The notes under the pieces are model-generated. The model had not been told where the DNA came from. It made no database searches and worked only from the letters and a program-made list of their open reading frames with translations. A program made the position numbers and the translations under genes. A stretch of DNA of 16,590 bases from JBDSLU01 sp039916225 (lineage in GTDB: Bacteria > Acidobacteriota > Vicinamibacteria > Vicinamibacterales > Vicinamibacteraceae), in contig JBDSLU010000025.1 in the NCBI GenBank assembly GCA_039916225.1, forward strand, positions 1 to 16,590. Direction: 5' to 3'. Positions 12,933-16,590 of this stretch are shown one piece after another (the stretch's first letter is position 1; every line of letters starts with the position of its first letter).

Positions 12933-15900
12933 CCACTTGACGCCGAACTGCACGATGCGCCCGTCGTCGGCGCTGGTGATCCGGCCGAAGGTCGGCGTGC
13001 CGATGCTCAGCCCCGGATTCCCGAGGCGAGCCTGCTCGAGCAGGTTGAACGCCTCGACGCGCAGCTCGATCCGCTGCTGCCGCGGCAATGACACGACGCG
13101 CACCAACGAAAGGTCGGTGCGGCCGAAGCCGGGGCCGCGAACGATGCCGCGGCCGGCGTTGCCGATCTGTCCGGCATGGGCGGCCCGTGTCAGCTGGCTG
13201 AAACAGCGGGTGTCGAACCACTGAGCGACCGTGCGCGCCCCGCCACTGTTCGGGTCGCAGGTCACGTTCGGACGATTGGTCAGCGACGTCAACGCCACGT
13301 CCACCGGCTCGGTCACCGTCAGCGCGAAGCCGCTCTGCGCCTGGACGATGGCGTTCACCGACCAGCCGCCGAGTGCGTGGCGCAGCAGCGGCGCCCGGCC
13401 CGAGAGCGACGGGAACACGTAGTTGGCGCTCAACACGATGCGGTGCCGCGCGTCGAACAACGCGTCACCCTTCTCGCGGGCCAGCATGGCGTCGATGGAC
13501 GGCCCCTCACCCCCGGCGAGATCGTCCAGGGAGACCGGCAGCATCGGCCTGGCCTCGCCGCCGATGTTGATCCCGGAGACGTGGTCGATGGCGTGGCCCC
13601 AGGTGTAGGACAGGAGCGCGGTCAGGTCGCGCCACCGCCGCACGCGGGCGCTGGCCTGCAGCGAGTCATAGGACGATCGCGCCGCCGACAGGCTCGGACG
13701 CACCAGGCTGAAGGCCGGCAGCAGGCGCGGTCCTGGCCGCGGTGCCGGCGTCGCGGTCGGCAGCGGCGCGGTCGGATTCACCTCGACGAAGATCGGCAGG
13801 TTGCGAGCCCGCGAGCCCACGTAAGCCAGTTCCAGGCCGATGATGTCCGCCACGTCTCGTTGCACCGACACGTGGGCGTGCTGGGCCAGCGGCGTGGTGA
13901 AGCGCGGCCCCCAGCCAATGAAAATGAGACCGGGCGGGAACCCGTTTGGCCCGCCCGTCGCGCCGTCCAGCGGATCGCTGAAATGCGTCGACGAGACCGA
14001 CGAGTAGTTCACCTCGGTCAAAGGCTGGAACGGTGGCGCCAGCGTGCCGCTCTGGAAGAAGTCGCCCTGCCCCGCCGGCGTGTCGTAGAAGAGTCCCCAG
14101 CCGCCGCGGATGATCGTCGTCCCGGCGCCAGTGACATCCCAGACCGCGCCGAGGCGGGGCGCGAGGTTGTTGCCGTCGGTCTCATAGGTGCCCCGCGGCA
14201 CACCAGGGTCACCCGGATAGACGAGGCCAGTCGGAGCCGCCGGGAAGCGCGTCGACTGCTGGCCGGGATGAAAGGCGTTCAGCTTGTCGCCGCGCTCGAC
14301 GAACGGCGCCGCCCGTTCGTAGCGCAGGCCGGCGGTGACAGTCAGCGCGCGCGCCGCCCGCCACTCGTCCTGCACGAACAGGCTCGTGGTCCAGGTGTGG
14401 CCGTCCATGTTCGGATCGCCGGACGCCTGCCGATACTGCTGCGGAAGACCGAGCAGGAAATCGGCGGCCGCATTGCCGGTGTACTGCCCGTTGAAGGTGA
14501 AGTTGCCGTTCGGCCGGTTGATGAACGCCAACGCGATGCGATCGCGCCGGACCTCCGCCCCCCCTTTGATCGTGTGCCGGCCGGCCGTCTTCGTCACGTC
14601 GTCGGCGATCGTGATCACCTCGTTCACCCGCGTCGCGAACGGCTGCTGCGCGTCGCCGAGCGTGAAGAACCCGTTGACGCCGATGTTCGGCAGCCCGAGC
14701 GCCGACGCGTTGCTCGGCGTGATGGCGAAGCCGAGCTCGCGCGGATCGAGTCCACTGGTGACGTTGGGCTGCGCGTCGATGCGGTTCACCGAGACACGCA
14801 CCTCGTTGAAGGCGGTCGGGCCGATCACCCATCCCTCGCTGGCGAGGGCATCGAACAGCCGCGCGGTGGCGACGTTGCCGGCCGGTGAGAAGTTGGCCGG
14901 CCCGAGCGGGTTGCGCTGCTCGGTGCTGGCGGCGTGGACGCGCGCCAGCAGCTTGTGAGCGGCCGCCGCGGTGACGTCCAGGCGAGCGCCGCCCTGGTGA
15001 CGGCGATCGACGACGTCGGGCGATTGCGTGTGGCGATTGCCCGGCTGGTTGGGCACGGGCACGTAGGCGTCGAGCAGGCCCAAGGCCAGGCTGTCGAGGC
15101 GGGTCTGCGGGATCACGTTGCCCGGGAACGGCTGGCCGGTCAACGGATCGCGAATGGCTGGCTCGCCGGAGAAGTCGCCGGCCCGTTGCGCTGCACTCGG
15201 CACGACGCGCGTGTCGGTGGTGCCGCGCCGATTGCGAAAGCCTTCGTAGTAGCCGAAGGCGTAGGCCCGGTTGCGGGCCACCGGGCCGCCGGCGGTGGCG
15301 CCGAACTGGTGCTGCTCGAGGGCCGGCTTGGCAACCGCGAATCGGTTGCGGGCCTCGAGGGCGTCGTCCCGGTTGAACCACCAGCCGGAGCTGCGCCACT
15401 GATCCGAGCCGGCGCGCGTCACTACCAGGACCACGGCTCCCGCATTACGTCCGTATTGCGCATCGAAGGCGTGGGTGAAAATGCGGAACTCGTCGATCGC
15501 GTCCGGCGGCGGTCGCAGGACGAAGCCGGTGTTGAAGCTGTCGTTGTTGGGCGCGCCGTCGAGCAGGAAGTTGTTCGACTGGTTGCGCATGCCGTTGACG
15601 TTGAAGCCGCCGGTGACGTTGCCGAAGCCGCCCGGCGTGGCATCGCCCGCTTGTCCACCCAGCGCGGCCGGCGGCGCGATCACACCCGGCATCAGCGTGC
15701 CGAGCTGCGTGAAGTTGCGGCCGTTGAGCGGCAGCTCGATCAGGTCGCGGTGCGGAATGACCAGGCCGAGCCCCGGATGCGCGGTCTCGATGCGCGGCGG
15801 CTCCGCGTCGTGGACCTGCAGGCCTTCGGTGATGGCCGCAATCTGCAGCACGATGTCGTGCCGCGTATCCGTGCCCGCCTTGACCTCGACGCGGGCCCGA

Positions 15901-16172
15901 TACGGATTGAAGCCGTTGAGCGTCACCCGGATCGTGTAGCGGCCTGGGCGGAGGCTGGTGACGCCGTACTTGCCGGATTGATCGGTGACGGTGTGCTGAT
16001 CGGTCCGTGACGCCTCGTGCCGGAGGTCGATGGTCGTCTCGGCGATGATCCCGCCGATCGGATCGGTGGCGGTTCCTGCGAGGCTGCCGGTGTCCTGGCC
16101 GTGAACGAGTGCGGGAAGGAGCGAGAGGACCAGGCCGGCGACGAGACCGGCCTGGCGGAAGTGGTGGAACAC
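12921..16172 (-). CDS. TonB-dependent receptor with N-terminal carboxypeptidase-regulatory-like domain (Oar-like)
   Basis: 1083 residues from GTG 16172. Residues 1-25 are a signal peptide (FRQAGLVAGLVLSLLPALVHG, cleavage before Q26). Residues 28-112 form a CarboxypepD_reg-like domain (SLAGTATDPIGG, DQSGKYGVTSLRPGRYTI). The plug (about 125-255) contains IELPLNGRNFTQLGTLMPG and FNVNGMRNQSNNFLLDG, hallmarks of acidobacterial Oar-type receptors. The rest is the 22-stranded outer-membrane barrel (VQDEWRAARALTVTAGLRYERA, VELAYVGSRARNLP-type strands), ending VQFGVKWGWR. Function: energy-dependent uptake of a large solute, probably an oligosaccharide, across the outer membrane. The frame is open upstream to 16382, but that part lies inside the GH3 gene; the GTG gives a clean signal peptide 38 bases after the GH3 stop. 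No SusD-like partner is in the window. Confidence 0.93.
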   Translation of the reverse strand: MFHHFRQAGLVAGLVLSLLPALVHGQDTGSLAGTATDPIGGIIAETTIDLRHEASRTDQHTVTDQSGKYGVTSLRPGRYTIRVTLNGFNPYRARVEVKAGTDTRHDIVLQIAAITEGLQVHDAEPPRIETAHPGLGLVIPHRDLIELPLNGRNFTQLGTLMPGVIAPPAALGGQAGDATPGGFGNVTGGFNVNGMRNQSNNFLLDGAPNNDSFNTGFVLRPPPDAIDEFRIFTHAFDAQYGRNAGAVVLVVTRAGSDQWRSSGWWFNRDDALEARNRFAVAKPALEQHQFGATAGGPVARNRAYAFGYYEGFRNRRGTTDTRVVPSAAQRAGDFSGEPAIRDPLTGQPFPGNVIPQTRLDSLALGLLDAYVPVPNQPGNRHTQSPDVVDRRHQGGARLDVTAAAAHKLLARVHAASTEQRNPLGPANFSPAGNVATARLFDALASEGWVIGPTAFNEVRVSVNRIDAQPNVTSGLDPRELGFAITPSNASALGLPNIGVNGFFTLGDAQQPFATRVNEVITIADDVTKTAGRHTIKGGAEVRRDRIALAFINRPNGNFTFNGQYTGNAAADFLLGLPQQYRQASGDPNMDGHTWTTSLFVQDEWRAARALTVTAGLRYERAAPFVERGDKLNAFHPGQQSTRFPAAPTGLVYPGDPGVPRGTYETDGNNLAPRLGAVWDVTGAGTTIIRGGWGLFYDTPAGQGDFFQSGTLAPPFQPLTEVNYSSVSSTHFSDPLDGATGGPNGFPPGLIFIGWGPRFTTPLAQHAHVSVQRDVADIIGLELAYVGSRARNLPIFVEVNPTAPLPTATPAPRPGPRLLPAFSLVRPSLSAARSSYDSLQASARVRRWRDLTALLSYTWGHAIDHVSGINIGGEARPMLPVSLDDLAGGEGPSIDAMLAREKGDALFDARHRIVLSANYVFPSLSGRAPLLRHALGGWSVNAIVQAQSGFALTVTEPVDVALTSLTNRPNVTCDPNSGGARTVAQWFDTRCFSQLTRAAHAGQIGNAGRGIVRGPGFGRTDLSLVRVVSLPRQQRIELRVEAFNLLEQARLGNPGLSIGTPTFGRITSADDGRIVQFGVKWGWR

Positions 16173-16189
16173 GGGGCGTGCGACTTTCT

Positions 16190-16206
16190 GGCGCGCACCG
16201 CGCGCC
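16190..16206 (-). other. Perfect GC-only stem-loop between GH3 and receptor genes
   Basis: GGCGCGC (16190-16196), ACC, GCGCGCC (16200-16206): a 7-base all-GC stem with a 3-base loop, filling the gap between the GH3 stop (16211) and the receptor GTG (16172). On the coding strand it is followed by AGAAAG, not U, so it is unlikely to be a terminator. It may set differential mRNA stability or partial read-through. Confidence 0.5.
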
Positions 16207-16210
16207 CTTG

Positions 16211-16590
16211 CTAGTAGGAGAGGCCGAACCCGAACGGATACAGCGGATCGTAGGCCTTGTCGCCCTTGTTGATCGGCACCTGGGCGACCGTTTTCGGCCA
16301 CGTGAAGGCCAGCTTGCCGGTCGGTTTGTAGGCACCGGTCAGGACGTCGGCGACGCCCTGGCCTTCGGTGCCAGGCCACCACGCGGCGACGATGGCCCCA
16401 GCCCCGGTGGCAATGTCGCCGAGGATCACGGGGCGGCCCGAAAGCACGACCACGACGTAAGGCACGCCCGACGCCTTGACTGCAGCCAGCGCCGCGAGGT
16501 CGTCCTTGTGGATGGCCAGGTCGGTCGTGTCGCCGAAGAACTCGGCGTAGGGCCGCTCGCCGACGACGACGACCGCGAGGTCGGCGCCGG
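16211..16590 (-). CDS. Glycoside hydrolase family 3 C-terminal part (beta-glucosidase/exo-glucanase type); N-terminus outside window
   Basis: Partial: the last 125 residues and the TAG stop. GADLAVVVVGERPYAEFFGD matches the C-terminal (GH3_C) domain of BglX/ExoP-type enzymes, where VGE-PYAE-GD is a family hallmark. GVPYVVVVLSGRPV and ADVLTGAYKPTGKLAFTWPK follow, and PLYPFGFGLSY is the classic GH3 ending. The catalytic nucleophile (SDW-type motif in the N-terminal barrel) is not in the window, so activity cannot be judged. Such enzymes release glucose or related sugars from oligosaccharides, usually in the periplasm. The TonB-dependent receptor gene follows 38 bases later in the same direction, so a shared transcript is likely. 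FGDTTDL is the only slightly unusual stretch. Confidence 0.92.
   Translation of the reverse strand, partial: GADLAVVVVGERPYAEFFGDTTDLAIHKDDLAALAAVKASGVPYVVVVLSGRPVILGDIATGAGAIVAAWWPGTEGQGVADVLTGAYKPTGKLAFTWPKTVAQVPINKGDKAYDPLYPFGFGLSY

Noticed and set aside
13176..14888. 570-codon open frame on the plus strand inside the TonB receptor gene
   Set aside because: Arginine-rich, low-complexity translation with no domain; the receptor on the other strand has clear family motifs over the same bases.
16173..16382. Receptor start at 16382
   Set aside because: It would read through the GH3 C-terminus in another frame; GTG 16172 gives a proper signal peptide after the GH3 stop.
1..16590. CRISPR arrays, tRNA, rRNA, insertion sequences, riboswitches, prophage
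   Set aside because: I saw no regularly spaced repeats, no cloverleaf-like sequence, no transposase or integrase and no terminal inverted repeats.

Overview
The window is high-GC DNA, about 70% by eye, almost entirely coding, from a soil-type member of the Acidobacteriota, most likely class Vicinamibacteria. That placement is inferred from three gene types together: a PadR-type regulator overlapping a duplicated MacB/FtsX-like permease that has no ATPase (the acidobacterial duplicated orphan permease arrangement), a very large Oar/CarboxypepD_reg-type TonB-dependent receptor with the LPLNGRNF motif, and a catabolic, glycoside-hydrolase-rich context. I see no mobile element, CRISPR array, tRNA or rRNA.

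Layout. 1-4219 is a divergent sugar-acid locus. A PdxA-family dehydrogenase (cut by the left edge) and a DUF1537 four-carbon acid sugar kinase overlap by 4 bases on the minus strand. A GH88 unsaturated glucuronyl hydrolase and a FabG-like SDR, also overlapping by 4 bases, lie on the plus strand. The two pairs share a 109-base control region with a perfect 14-base palindrome. 4241-6491 is a divergent pair: a DAO-type FAD-dependent oxidoreductase (minus) and a GT2 glycosyltransferase (plus). 6558-9611 is the padR-permease operon, with a very good promoter, a perfect inverted repeat over the start codon and an apparently leaderless start. 9726-10325 is a small secreted, probably outer-membrane, beta-barrel protein. 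10377-12907 is a divergent pair 26 bases apart: a secreted P1 (S58/DmpA-type) peptidase (minus) and a sodium:solute symporter (plus). 12921-16590 is a minus-strand pair: the C-terminus of a GH3 glycosidase, cut by the right edge, followed by a 1083-residue TonB-dependent receptor.

How the genes may work together. Two parts point to plant or microbial polysaccharide use: outer-membrane uptake plus GH3 glucosidase at the right end, and intracellular cleavage of unsaturated uronide oligosaccharides plus sugar-acid oxidation and phosphorylation at the left end. The P1 peptidase and the symporter could supply and import small amino compounds or sugars. The padR operon is a separate membrane-stress or efflux-type unit.

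No gap exceeds about 115 bases. The non-coding stretches are 1937-2045, 5441-5522, 6492-6592, 9612-9725, 10326-10376, 11475-11500 and 16173-16210, plus very short convergent gaps at 4220-4240 and 12908-12920. Most contain hairpins or promoter-like signals, listed below. A recurrent signal is TANNNT placed 6-7 bases before a start codon, which suggests leaderless transcripts.
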